NCBI GenBank assembly: GCA_937890595.1
Contig: CALADM010000032.1
Span: 1-55,466 of the forward strand
Direction of reading: 5' to 3'
Source: CAJMNU01 sp905214855
Lineage (GTDB): Bacteria; Bacillota; Clostridia; Lachnospirales; Lachnospiraceae
DNA length: 55,466 nucleotides
Below the pieces are notes generated by a model. The model was not told the origin of the DNA, did no database searches, and saw only the letters and a program-made list of their open reading frames with translations. How positions within the stretch are numbered: the stretch's first letter is position 1; each line of letters starts with the position of its first letter. A program made the position numbers and the translations under genes. Shown here in pieces: positions 26,986 through 34,761 of this stretch.

Positions 26986-27030
26986 TTTACATTTTATCAT
27001 ATCTTTTGGTATAATAGTAATACATATTAC
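26986..27030 (+). promoter_or_regulatory. lysR promoter with overlapping dyad
   Basis: TTTACA (26986-26991), an 18-bp spacer and TATAAT (27010-27015) point toward the LysR-type gene. The perfect dyad GTAATA-CA-TATTAC (27017-27030) starts at the expected transcription start and has the T-N11-A character of LysR sites, suggesting autoregulation and control of leuC. Confidence 0.55.
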
Positions 27031-27082
27031 CTATATTTACTATGCATTTAGGTTATAAAAGAGTACCAAAAGGAGGTTCCTC

Positions 27083-28018
27083 ATGGAACAAAATCTGTCT
27101 CAATATCGTATTTTTTATGAAGTAGCCAAGACAAGAAACATATCTCGTGCTGCAAAAGAACTGTTTATCAGTCAGCCTGCTATCAGCAAATCTATCAGTA
27201 AACTGGAGGACAATCTCGGGATTTCTCTCTTCACCCGAAATTCCAGAGGAGTACAGCTCACACAAGAAGGAGAACTTCTTTTTGAGCATACAAAGACTGC
27301 ATTTGAAGCCCTGTCTTTAGGTGAACAGGAACTAAAACGGATTCAGGAATTCAATATCGGTCATCTGCGTATTGGTGTCAGCAATACACTTTGCCGTTAT
27401 GTTCTCCTTCCTTATCTAAAAAACTTTATCCACCAGTATCCCCATATTAAAATCACCATCCAAAGCCAGCCCACTGCCGAAACAATCTCCATGTTAGAGC
27501 AGCAAAAAATTGATATTGGTTTGATAGCCCGACCATCATCTTTAAAAGATCTTGCATTCCGTCCAGTCATGTCGATCCGTGATGTATTTGTTGCCACCCC
27601 ACAGTATCTGGAAAATCTACATTTGCGTGAAGGCAAACAGATTCAGGTTCTTGAAACCTGCAATATGCTCCTCTTAGACCGAAATAATATCACTCGACGC
27701 TATATTGATACATATTTGCAGGAACAACACATTGAACCATCCAGTATATTAGAAGTAACTACTATGGATCTTCTGATCGAATTTGCAAAAATCGGTCTCG
27801 GAGTAGGCTGTGTCATTCGTGAATTTGTAAAAGAAGACCTTGCTCTTGGTCAGCTTATAGAACTTCCTCTGGATCATCCTATTACAAAACGTACGATTGG
27901 CTTTGCCTATAATGAAGCCAGTTCTTCCCGTGCACTCCGATCCTTTCTGGAATTTACGCAAGAAGGACAAAATATCAAACAACAGACCACTGCCCACCCT
28001 AAAAATGGAAAACAATAG
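27083..28018 (+). CDS. LysR-type transcriptional regulator
   Basis: A 311-residue regulator with an N-terminal winged helix (YEVAKTRNISRAAKELFISQPAISKSISKLEDNLGISLF in outline, about residues 10-48) and a two-lobed effector domain (LRIGVSNTLCRYVLLPYL onward). Divergent from leuC and with a dyad between them, so leucine-pathway control is the natural inference; family members elsewhere sense pathway intermediates. It follows AAAGGAGG with ideal spacing. Confidence 0.92.
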   Translation: MEQNLSQYRIFYEVAKTRNISRAAKELFISQPAISKSISKLEDNLGISLFTRNSRGVQLTQEGELLFEHTKTAFEALSLGEQELKRIQEFNIGHLRIGVSNTLCRYVLLPYLKNFIHQYPHIKITIQSQPTAETISMLEQQKIDIGLIARPSSLKDLAFRPVMSIRDVFVATPQYLENLHLREGKQIQVLETCNMLLLDRNNITRRYIDTYLQEQHIEPSSILEVTTMDLLIEFAKIGLGVGCVIREFVKEDLALGQLIELPLDHPITKRTIGFAYNEASSSRALRSFLEFTQEGQNIKQQTTAHPKNGKQ

Positions 28019-28022
28019 GACA

Positions 28023-28080
28023 AAACACGCTGATATGATCTTGGCAGATTGCCCCAGATATATCAGCGTGTTTCTTTTTT
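28023..28080. terminator. Bidirectional terminator between lysR and ilvC
   Basis: A 14-bp perfect stem (AAACACGCTGATAT with ATATCAGCGTGTTT) followed by CTTTTTT on the plus strand; on the minus strand a shorter U-run follows. Confidence 0.85.
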
Positions 28081-28107
28081 CTGTTATTTCACAGAATATC
28101 ATTTTAT

Positions 28108-29118
28108 TTAGTTGTCGATCAATTTACCGCCATCATTCCAGCTATACAATTTACGCAGTTCTGCTCCAACTTTCTCTAACGGATGCTCTGCTTCACGTTT
28201 TCTCATTGCATTGAAATGCGGACAATTTGCCTGATTCTCTAACAGCCACTCTTTTGCAAAAGAACCATCCTGAATGTCTGCCAAGATCTGTTTCATTGCT
28301 TTCTTTGTCTCGTCTGTCACGATCTTCGGTCCTGTAATGTAATCGCCATATTCTGCTGTATTGGAGATAGAATATCTCATACCTGCAAAACCACTCTCAT
28401 AGATCAGATCCACGATCAGCTTCATCTCATGAATACACTCAAAGTATGCATTCTCTGGAGCATATCCTGCTTCCACCAGAGTCTCAAATCCTGCTTTCAT
28501 CAGAGCGGTCACACCACCACAAAGAACAGCCTGCTCACCAAACAGATCTGTTTCTGTCTCTACGCGGAATGTTGTCTCCAGAACACCTGCTCTTGCTCCA
28601 CCGATTGCAAGTGCATATGCAAGTGCCATATCTTTTGCCTTTCCGGTTGCATCCTGATGTACAGCAACCAGACATGGAGTTCCTCTTCCTCTCTGGTATT
28701 CACTTCTTACAGTATGTCCCGGTGCCTTTGGAGCAATCATGGTAACATCAATATCCTTAGGTGGTACGATCTGACCAAAATGAATTGCAAATCCATGTGC
28801 GAACATCAACATCATACCTGGTCTTAAATTTGGCTCGATGGACTCTTTATACATCTTTGCCTGTTTTTCATCATTGATCAGGATCATAACGATGTCTGCT
28901 TTTTTGGTTGCCTCTGCTGCTGTATATACCTCAAATCCTGCTGCCTCTGCTTTCGCCCAGGATCTGCTTCCCTCATACAAACCAATGACAACATGGCATC
29001 CAGACTCCTTTAAGTTTAATGCATGTGCATGTCCCTGACTGCCATATCCGATCACTGCGATGGTTTTTCCCTCAAGCAGAGCCAGATTACAGTCTTCCTG
29101 ATAATAGATCTTAGCCAT
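28108..29118 (-). CDS. ilvC: Ketol-acid reductoisomerase
   Basis: A 336-residue class I enzyme that converts acetolactate to dihydroxyisovalerate with NAD(P)H. GYGSQGHAHALNLKESG is the nucleotide-binding loop; APKAPGHTVRSEY, DLFGEQAVLCGG and ENAYFECIHEMKLIVDLIYE carry the Mg2+ ligands. The start at MAKIYYQED follows AGGAGG. It lies downstream of ilvN on the same strand. Confidence 0.96.
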   Translation of the reverse strand: MAKIYYQEDCNLALLEGKTIAVIGYGSQGHAHALNLKESGCHVVIGLYEGSRSWAKAEAAGFEVYTAAEATKKADIVMILINDEKQAKMYKESIEPNLRPGMMLMFAHGFAIHFGQIVPPKDIDVTMIAPKAPGHTVRSEYQRGRGTPCLVAVHQDATGKAKDMALAYALAIGGARAGVLETTFRVETETDLFGEQAVLCGGVTALMKAGFETLVEAGYAPENAYFECIHEMKLIVDLIYESGFAGMRYSISNTAEYGDYITGPKIVTDETKKAMKQILADIQDGSFAKEWLLENQANCPHFNAMRKREAEHPLEKVGAELRKLYSWNDGGKLIDN

Positions 29119-29235
29119 TTGACTTTCCTCCTCTTTTTCACAACATATCATATCACATAAATTATGTAAGTATATATCTGGTCAGGGCAGCGGACAGCTC
29201 TCTGTCTGCCTCAATCTCCTCTGTTCCCGTTATCA

Positions 29236-29739
29236 TTATGGCAGATAGCGAATATCATCCGCCCCTCTGGAAAGACCTGTAAGACCTGTTCTAGCCAATT
29301 CTAAGATCTCATAGTCCTCCAGCAGATTGATCAATGCATCCAGTTTAGACTGGTCTCCCGTCAACATGACTGTCAGAGAGTCTTTTCCTACGTCTACAAT
29401 CGTTGCACGGAAAATCTGTGCGATTGCATTGATCGCCTGACGCTGGCTGGAATCTGCCTTCACTTTTACAAGGATCAGTTCACGATATACGGAATGTCCT
29501 GCACGCAGTTCTTTGATATCACGCACATCTTCCAGCTTTCTCAACTGCTTCTCAATCTGTTCCAAAATCACTTCATCACCATAGGAAACTACGGTCATAC
29601 GAGAATATCTCTCATCAGCCGTCACACCTACTGTCAAACTCTCGATATTATATCCACGCCGGCTAAAAAGACCAGCTACTCGGCTCAATACACCAGCCGT
29701 ATTGTCTACTAATAAAGAAAGAACAATTCTGCTCATCAT
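29236..29739 (-). CDS. ilvN: Acetolactate synthase regulatory subunit
   Basis: A 167-residue small subunit with an N-terminal ACT domain (IVLSLLVDNTAGVLSRVAGLF, RRGYNIESLTVG) and the C-terminal half that activates the catalytic subunit. It confers valine feedback inhibition. The catalytic ilvB gene is not adjacent and not in the window. A good promoter lies just upstream (29772-29800). Met 1 or Met 2 could start the protein. Confidence 0.94.
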   Translation of the reverse strand: MMSRIVLSLLVDNTAGVLSRVAGLFSRRGYNIESLTVGVTADERYSRMTVVSYGDEVILEQIEKQLRKLEDVRDIKELRAGHSVYRELILVKVKADSSQRQAINAIAQIFRATIVDVGKDSLTVMLTGDQSKLDALINLLEDYEILELARTGLTGLSRGADDIRYLP

Positions 29740-29771
29740 TACCCCACTTTCCTATGTCATTTGTTTCATAC

Positions 29772-29800
29772 ATCATAGCAATGAAATCTTTGTTTGTCAA
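29772..29800 (-). promoter_or_regulatory. ilvN promoter
   Basis: TTGACA (29795-29800), 17-bp spacer, TATGAT (29772-29777) on the minus strand, about 33 bp before the ilvN start. I see no T-box or leader peptide between them. Confidence 0.65.
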
Positions 29801-29869
29801 TTGCATAAAAGGAATACATTTTATAACTTCAGGTTATGTTTTAGAATATTTTAGTACACTTTCGGTACA

Positions 29870-30745
29870 TCAATATGCGATCACTTCATGACCATCCTCT
29901 GTCACAAGAACCTGGATCTCCCACTGTGCAGATGGCTTTCCATCTTCTGTATATACAGTCCATCCATTTTCCTCATCTGTATAAATATCAGCGACTCCCA
30001 TATTGATCATAGGTTCAATAGTAAACATCATACCGGGAACTAACAGCATGTCTGTCCCCTTTGTACTCAGATAACTTACCCATGGATCTTCATGGAACTG
30101 AAGCCCCACTCCATGTCCTCCAATCTCTCTGACAATGGAATATCCATTTTCTTTTGCATGATCTTGGATCACCTGACCAATATCACCTAAGAATCCCCAT
30201 GGCTTTACCTGTTCCAATCCCAGATCCACACATTCCTTTACAACCTCAACCAGTTTCTTTTTTTCAGGACTCACATTTCCGATACAAAACATACGGGAAG
30301 AATCAGAAAAATATCCATGATAAATAGTGGAAACATCCACATTGATGATATCTCCCTCTTTCAAAATATCCTTAGAGGAAGGAATGCCATGACATACTTG
30401 TTCATTGACAGAAGTGCATACACTCTTTGGAAATCCGTCAAACCCAAGCGGTGCCGGTATTCCTCCCAATTCTACCGTTTTCTGGCTTACCAGATCGTCA
30501 ATATCCTGTGTACTCATCCCAGCACAGATTTTTTCTGCCACATAATCTAATACTGCAATATTAATTTTGGCACTCTCTTTGATTTTTTCAATCTGTTCTG
30601 CCGTTTTTATCATAGAATGGTCTGGCACCATATGTCCCCGATCCCGCAAACATGCAATTTTTTCATCCATTGCCATATGACAGTTTTTATACTTCTTATG
30701 GCTTCCACACCAACATGCATCATTTCTTCCTAATTTCAATTTCAT
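29870..30745 (-). CDS. map: Methionine aminopeptidase type I with N-terminal SEC-C motif
   Basis: A 291-residue metalloenzyme that removes the initiator methionine. The first 25 residues form a SEC-C zinc motif (CWCGSHKKYKNCH), which likely helps ribosome binding. The pita-bread catalytic domain shows VDVSTIYHGYFSDSSRMF (two Asp ligands), GGHGVGLQFHEDPW (His) and TIEPMINMG (Glu), plus a final Glu. Longer than housekeeping MetAP of about 250 residues because of the zinc motif, a form common in Clostridia. Confidence 0.95.
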   Translation of the reverse strand: MKLKLGRNDACWCGSHKKYKNCHMAMDEKIACLRDRGHMVPDHSMIKTAEQIEKIKESAKINIAVLDYVAEKICAGMSTQDIDDLVSQKTVELGGIPAPLGFDGFPKSVCTSVNEQVCHGIPSSKDILKEGDIINVDVSTIYHGYFSDSSRMFCIGNVSPEKKKLVEVVKECVDLGLEQVKPWGFLGDIGQVIQDHAKENGYSIVREIGGHGVGLQFHEDPWVSYLSTKGTDMLLVPGMMFTIEPMINMGVADIYTDEENGWTVYTEDGKPSAQWEIQVLVTEDGHEVIAY

Positions 30746-30888
30746 AATACATCAGACTCCTCTCCGTCTACATTTCTAAACAGATGGTTTTATTATACGT
30801 CTAACAGAAAAATTATTCTAGCACTATTTCTATTCTTTTTATCTTCTTTCTTCTAAAATCTATTTTGGGATATCTTCCTATAGTTGAC

Positions 30889-30914
30889 ACTCCCCACAGC
30901 TAAAGCAGGGGTGG
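30889..30914. mobile_element. Possible IS200/IS605-type end remnant
   Basis: TTGACACTCCCCACAGCTAA and the following AAGCAGGGGTGG fold as CCCC..GC-TAAA-GC..GGGG, a shape very like the subterminal hairpins of IS200/IS605 elements. No transposase, TnpB or second end is seen nearby, so at most this is a relic. Confidence 0.3.
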
Positions 30915-30982
30915 TACGACACATTGGATAAAATATATTCCTCATTATACTCTTAACTCTTACAAAATCTCAGTTTCTATAG

Positions 30983-31015
30983 AAAAACAGCTCCAACCTG
31001 TCAGTTGAAGCTGTT
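30983..31015 (-). terminator. ddh terminator
   Basis: AACAGCT.CAAC / GTTG.AGCTGTT stem with TTTTT on the minus strand, about 90 nt past the ddh stop. The rest of 30746-31102 has no gene; it contains only the IS605-like hairpin. Confidence 0.75.
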
Positions 31016-31102
31016 GATTCTATCTCTAACAATTAACCATACTCATAGACAGCCACATAAAACATCCGCCTGTCATGTCTAATCTATCTATAGTTCTTTA
31101 TC

Positions 31103-32089
31103 TTATAACAAATGTGCTCTCAGTTCTTCTCCACTCATAGGACTCAGATATGCTGGTGCAACATCCAGAACAGTCTTGCATCCTGACATGCCTTCCTGAT
31201 GCATTCTGTAGGCTGCCCTTGCATATGCCACCAACACAGAAGAGGTAAATTCCGGATTAGAATCCAACTTTAAGCTATACTCCACAACATGAGTATTTTC
31301 TTTATTCCATCCTGTCACACCACTTCTAAATACCATACCTCCATGGGCGATCCCGGCATGTTCTCTTTTCAATTCTTCCTCACTGATAAAATGAACCGTA
31401 GTGTCATAATCTGCAAAGTAATTTGGCATTGTCTTGATTTCCTGTTCAATTCTCTCCAGATCAGCTCCCTCTTCTGCAACAACAAAACACTCTCTGGTGT
31501 GTTTTTGACGGGTAGAAAGCTCTGGCTGCTTTCCTGATCTTACCGCTTCCAATGCACTCTCTACTGGAATTGTATATTGTCTCGCATCTACTACTCCCTG
31601 AATACGACGGATCGCATCAGAATGACCCTGACTTACACCTTTTCCCCAAAATGTATAAGATTCTCCCTCTGGAAGAATGGAACTTCCATATACACGGTTC
31701 AAAGAGAACATACCCGGATCCCATCCAACAGAGATCATGGCAATATGACCACTCTTCTTTGCAGCTTCATCTACATTAGCAAAATGTTCCGGAATCCTTG
31801 CATGTGTATCAAAACTGTCAATTACATTAAAATATTGTGCATAATTTGGTGTCTGCTCTGGAAGATCTGTTGCACTTCCTCCACAAAGGATCAGGACATC
31901 GATCTCATCTTTTTTATTTATTGCCTCCTCTGTGCTATACACCGGCACTCCCTCTGTCAAAATATGTACATTTTCTGGCTTTCTTCTTGTAAATACCGCA
32001 ACCAGCTCCATATCCGGATTCTGTTGGATCGCACATTCAATCCCACGTCCTAAATTTCCATATCCCAAAATTCCAACTCTGATACTCAT
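31103..32089 (-). CDS. ddh: meso-Diaminopimelate dehydrogenase
   Basis: A 328-residue NADPH-dependent enzyme that makes meso-diaminopimelate in one step from tetrahydrodipicolinate, feeding peptidoglycan and lysine synthesis. The Rossmann motif VGILGYGNLGRGIE, the CGGSATDLPEQTP loop, SVGWDPGMFSLNR, FWGKGVSQGHSDAIRRI and the ARAAYRMHQEG segment match the family, and length agrees. It starts after AGGAGAG. Confidence 0.95.
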   Translation of the reverse strand: MSIRVGILGYGNLGRGIECAIQQNPDMELVAVFTRRKPENVHILTEGVPVYSTEEAINKKDEIDVLILCGGSATDLPEQTPNYAQYFNVIDSFDTHARIPEHFANVDEAAKKSGHIAMISVGWDPGMFSLNRVYGSSILPEGESYTFWGKGVSQGHSDAIRRIQGVVDARQYTIPVESALEAVRSGKQPELSTRQKHTRECFVVAEEGADLERIEQEIKTMPNYFADYDTTVHFISEEELKREHAGIAHGGMVFRSGVTGWNKENTHVVEYSLKLDSNPEFTSSVLVAYARAAYRMHQEGMSGCKTVLDVAPAYLSPMSGEELRAHLL

Positions 32090-32292
32090 GCCTCACACTC
32101 TCCTTTTCTCATTCTTCTCTTATCGCTTTTCCATGATTCCTTTCAGGAAAAAAGCAGTCAGACACAAACAAAATTTCTTTTCATTTCTACTGTTTATACT
32201 GTCTGTTTGACATATCTGTTTCGTGCCTGTTACCAAAAAAGAATAACAAATCATCGTTCTTGTTGTCAATCTCCATTTTGCATAAAGTTTCA

Positions 32293-32332
32293 TTGACACA
32301 TTCCTTTCTCTCTGATACATTTATATGTATCA
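32293..32332 (+). promoter_or_regulatory. Promoter with 20-bp palindromic operator upstream of the GT-MarR fusion gene
   Basis: TTGACA (32293-32298), 17-bp spacer and TACATT (32316-32321). The perfect inverted repeat TGATACAT-TTAT-ATGTATCA (32313-32332) covers the -10 box and start site. One more half-site (ATGTATCA) lies at 32416-32423. This is the classic layout of a MarR-type autoregulatory operator, and the gene downstream encodes a MarR-like domain. Confidence 0.6.
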
Positions 32333-32474
32333 TTTTATTTTATTTATATAGAAACGACTGAAAATACTACTGACCAGATCCCCTTTTATCTTTTGGAGGT
32401 ATTTCAAGAAGAGAAATGTATCATGATCGGATTATGAGAACAATCAGATAAATGAGAAAGGAAGAAACGCAATT

Positions 32475-33878
32475 ATGAATATTTCATCTCAAATTTTGCC
32501 AAAACATCAACAGGAATATTCCCCCGCCGTCAGTATTATCGTACCTGTTTACAACGCAGAAGAAACTTTGAGCAGATGTATAGAAAGTGTACAAAAACAA
32601 ACCTTCAAAAATTATGAATTATTGCTTATTGATGATGGCAGTAGAGATAATTCTGGTGTACTCTGTGACCAATATGCTAGTCAGGATCCGCGTATCCGTG
32701 TCATCCACAAAACCAATTCCGGTGTATCAGACAGCCGTAATCTTGCTATTTCACAGTCACGCGGTCGTTACCTCCAATTTCTTGACAGCGATGATTGGCT
32801 AGTACCAGAAGCAACAGAAATGCTTTTTTATGCTGCTGACCGCAATCACTGTGATATGGTGATCGCTGATTTTTACCGTGTAATTGATGATCGCCTTTCC
32901 CGAAAGGGAAATATCATGGAAGAGGGTCTCTTAACCAAGGAAGAATTTGCTGCATACATGATGGAAAAACCGGCTGATTTTTATTATGGTGTATTATGGA
33001 ATAAACTATACCGCCGTGATCTGGTAGAGAAAAATCATATCCGAATGAATGTGGATATCAGTTGGTGTGAAGATTTTATGTTTAACTTGGAATATATCCG
33101 CTATACAAAGGATATCTATGTTCTGCGCAGTCCGATCTATTACTATGTAAGAACAAAGAATTCCCTCTCCAATCAAGTAATGAATGTTTCTAATATACTC
33201 AAGATGAAAACCACTGTTTTTGAATATTATAAACGTTTTTATCAGGACGCATTTTCTGTAGAAGACTACGAAAAATGCCGTCTTCAGGTATATCGTTTCT
33301 TCTTTGCAGCTGCAAGGGATGGTATGGTACCGCCTTCCATTCTTCCTAATGTTGTCCAACTTGGCGAAGAAAGAGTAAAACTCAGCCGTCCTATGCTTTC
33401 TGCGAACGGTCTTTTACCAGATCTCTACCGGCAACGAAAATTTATGGAACAGTATCTGGATTTTATCGCAACAAAACATGATATTTCATTAGAAGAGACT
33501 TTAGTTCTTTATTGTCTGGATCAATGTCCTTTTATCCAAACCCAAAAGGAAGCTGCAGATCTGACTGGTCTCTCTTACAGAAAAACAAACTCTGCTTTCT
33601 TGAAATTAAAGCAACGTGGATTTTTAAGTTGGGAAAAACAGGTTACGCCTAAAAAAGACAGCCAAAAAGATTCTAAAAAAGAAAAAAACGTAATCCTTAA
33701 TATTCATATTCTAAAAGAAGCGCAATCTTTGTTATCAGATCTTCATATCATGCAAACAAGATATGACTCTGTCTGCATGGCAAATCTTGATCCTGAAGAA
33801 ATTGCTATTTTTAAAAAAGTGAGAAATAAGATCACAGATAATCTCAACCATACATTGACTATGATCGATACTGAATAA
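32475..33878 (+). CDS. Family 2 glycosyltransferase fused to a MarR-like winged helix
   Basis: A 467-residue protein. The first 240 residues are a GT-A glycosyltransferase of family 2: VSIIVPVYNAEETLSRCIES, the DDG motif (53-55), SRNLAI, and the metal-binding DSDDW (104-108); CEDFMFN is the acceptor-side ED. After a helical linker, residues about 335-467 read as a MarR fold: EETLVLYCLDQ, a helix-turn-helix QKEAADLTGLSYRKTNSAFL, a wing with a lysine-rich insert (KKDSQKDSKKEK), and a dimerisation pair ending NLDPEEIAIFKKVRNKITDNL. No transmembrane segment is evident. The fusion is one uninterrupted frame. Sugar donor and target genes are unknown; it could sense or modify in response to a sugar nucleotide (inference). 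Confidence 0.75.
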   Translation: MNISSQILPKHQQEYSPAVSIIVPVYNAEETLSRCIESVQKQTFKNYELLLIDDGSRDNSGVLCDQYASQDPRIRVIHKTNSGVSDSRNLAISQSRGRYLQFLDSDDWLVPEATEMLFYAADRNHCDMVIADFYRVIDDRLSRKGNIMEEGLLTKEEFAAYMMEKPADFYYGVLWNKLYRRDLVEKNHIRMNVDISWCEDFMFNLEYIRYTKDIYVLRSPIYYYVRTKNSLSNQVMNVSNILKMKTTVFEYYKRFYQDAFSVEDYEKCRLQVYRFFFAAARDGMVPPSILPNVVQLGEERVKLSRPMLSANGLLPDLYRQRKFMEQYLDFIATKHDISLEETLVLYCLDQCPFIQTQKEAADLTGLSYRKTNSAFLKLKQRGFLSWEKQVTPKKDSQKDSKKEKNVILNIHILKEAQSLLSDLHIMQTRYDSVCMANLDPEEIAIFKKVRNKITDNLNHTLTMIDTE

Positions 33879-33882
33879 AACT

Positions 33883-33937
33883 AAAAAGCCATAAAGTCTC
33901 ATAAGTAAATTTAGAGATTTTATGGCTATATTTTTTA
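33883..33937 (+). terminator. Terminator after the GT-MarR fusion gene
   Basis: AGCCATAAA/TTTATGGCT stem (33887-33895 and 33919-33927), extended by TCTC/GAGA, then ATATTTTTT. Confidence 0.8.
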
Positions 33938-34035
33938 ACATGTTCTAATAATATCTTACTATTCCCCAATCAAACACAAAAAATGCAGTGTATATATCAC
34001 AAACAACATATCTCATTGCAAATATTGTTAATCTG

Positions 34036-34064
34036 TTGACAATCTTATGTCAAAGTGCTATATT
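34036..34064 (+). promoter_or_regulatory. Promoter of the permease leader
   Basis: Consensus TTGACA (34036-34041), 17-bp spacer and TATATT (34059-34064). Transcription should begin near 34071, giving a leader of almost 700 nt before the permease. Confidence 0.7.
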
Positions 34065-34070
34065 GAACTT

Positions 34071-34761
34071 AAATAAAGCGATATCACTTTAAGCATTTTC
34101 AACAAAACAAATGTAATGTAACATTAAGATTAAGATATGCCGGAACGTGTATGCTGTATAATAGAACATAAAATTCCCAGACATTCTTATAATAAAGAAT
34201 GGTTTGGATTTTTTCATGTTTAGCAGATATTATGTCCGTCCTGTCATAATCGTCATGACCGAAAAATTACATTACAACATTACAATTCATGTAAAGGAGG
34301 AATGAAGAAGTAATTTAAAATAGAATCAAATGTGAGTGAATAGACTCAAAGATACTCAAAAATCTAGAGTATTAGTTGGTTACTTAAAACTACTAAAATT
34401 ACAGGAATGAAGCCAGTGCAAGTTGAAAAAGTCTTGCTAACTATAGGGTAGAACCTTGTTGGTTGTAATTGAGTAATGGTTAAAGTCCACGAAAACCAAG
34501 TGGCAAAACAAATAAAATTTAGGAAAGGAAAAGCTATTTAGATGAAAACCTATATCTAATCAACGAAAATGAATTTATAGGTATGTACCGATGGCTTAGT
34601 CGGGAAGTTACGACTGTGGAGTGTACAAAAACATGTGAGTAGCGTATTGCTTGCAATCGCCAAAGCATACACGTTGAAACAGTAACTACAAATTGTGAAA
34701 TTGTAGCGTATCATCTAGCATATACACATATGTATATGTTTTTAGTAGCAGCTGTTACATA
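34071..34761 (+). ncRNA. Long structured leader of unknown class, intron-like
   Basis: About 690 nt with no coding frame between a strong promoter and the permease start codon. A perfect AAAGGAGG (34293-34300) is followed by only a three-codon ATG-AAG-AAG-stop and is then 461 nt away from the permease ATG, which has no ribosome binding site of its own. The interval folds into many local hairpins, including a nested GTAC/AGTCG structure near 34583-34625, CTACAA..TTGTAG at 34686-34706 and a terminator-like CATATAC/GTATATG hairpin with TTTTT at 34719-34743. Removal of the interval would place AGGAGG correctly before ATG, as in the known C. difficile riboswitch with a group I intron. I could not match a group I or group II core, so class is undetermined. 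Confidence 0.5.
34075..34125. promoter_or_regulatory. Two operator-like dyads just inside the leader
   Basis: AAAGCGATATCACTTT at 34075-34090 (one mismatch pair) and AATGT-AATGTA-ACATT at 34110-34125. The first starts about 4 nt after the predicted transcription start, an ideal repressor position. The second has a distant complementary arm near 34267, so it may instead pair in RNA. Confidence 0.4.

Noticed and set aside
27053..27289. Minus-strand frame opposite the lysR start.
   Set aside because: Shadow of the LysR helix-turn-helix coding region, no independent signals.
29151..29235. Hairpin between ilvN and ilvC as a terminator or riboswitch.
   Set aside because: A small CTGTC/GACAG hairpin exists but no U-run follows, so it is at most a processing site.
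34440..34480. T-box-like string (AGGGTAGAACC) in the permease leader.
   Set aside because: The rest of a T-box (specifier stem, antiterminator UGGN bulge in the right context, GCG after ACC) is missing.
34331..34760. Group II intron starting at GTGAG near 34332.
   Set aside because: No domain V 34-nt hairpin and no EBS/IBS pairing found; kept only as an unclassified leader.
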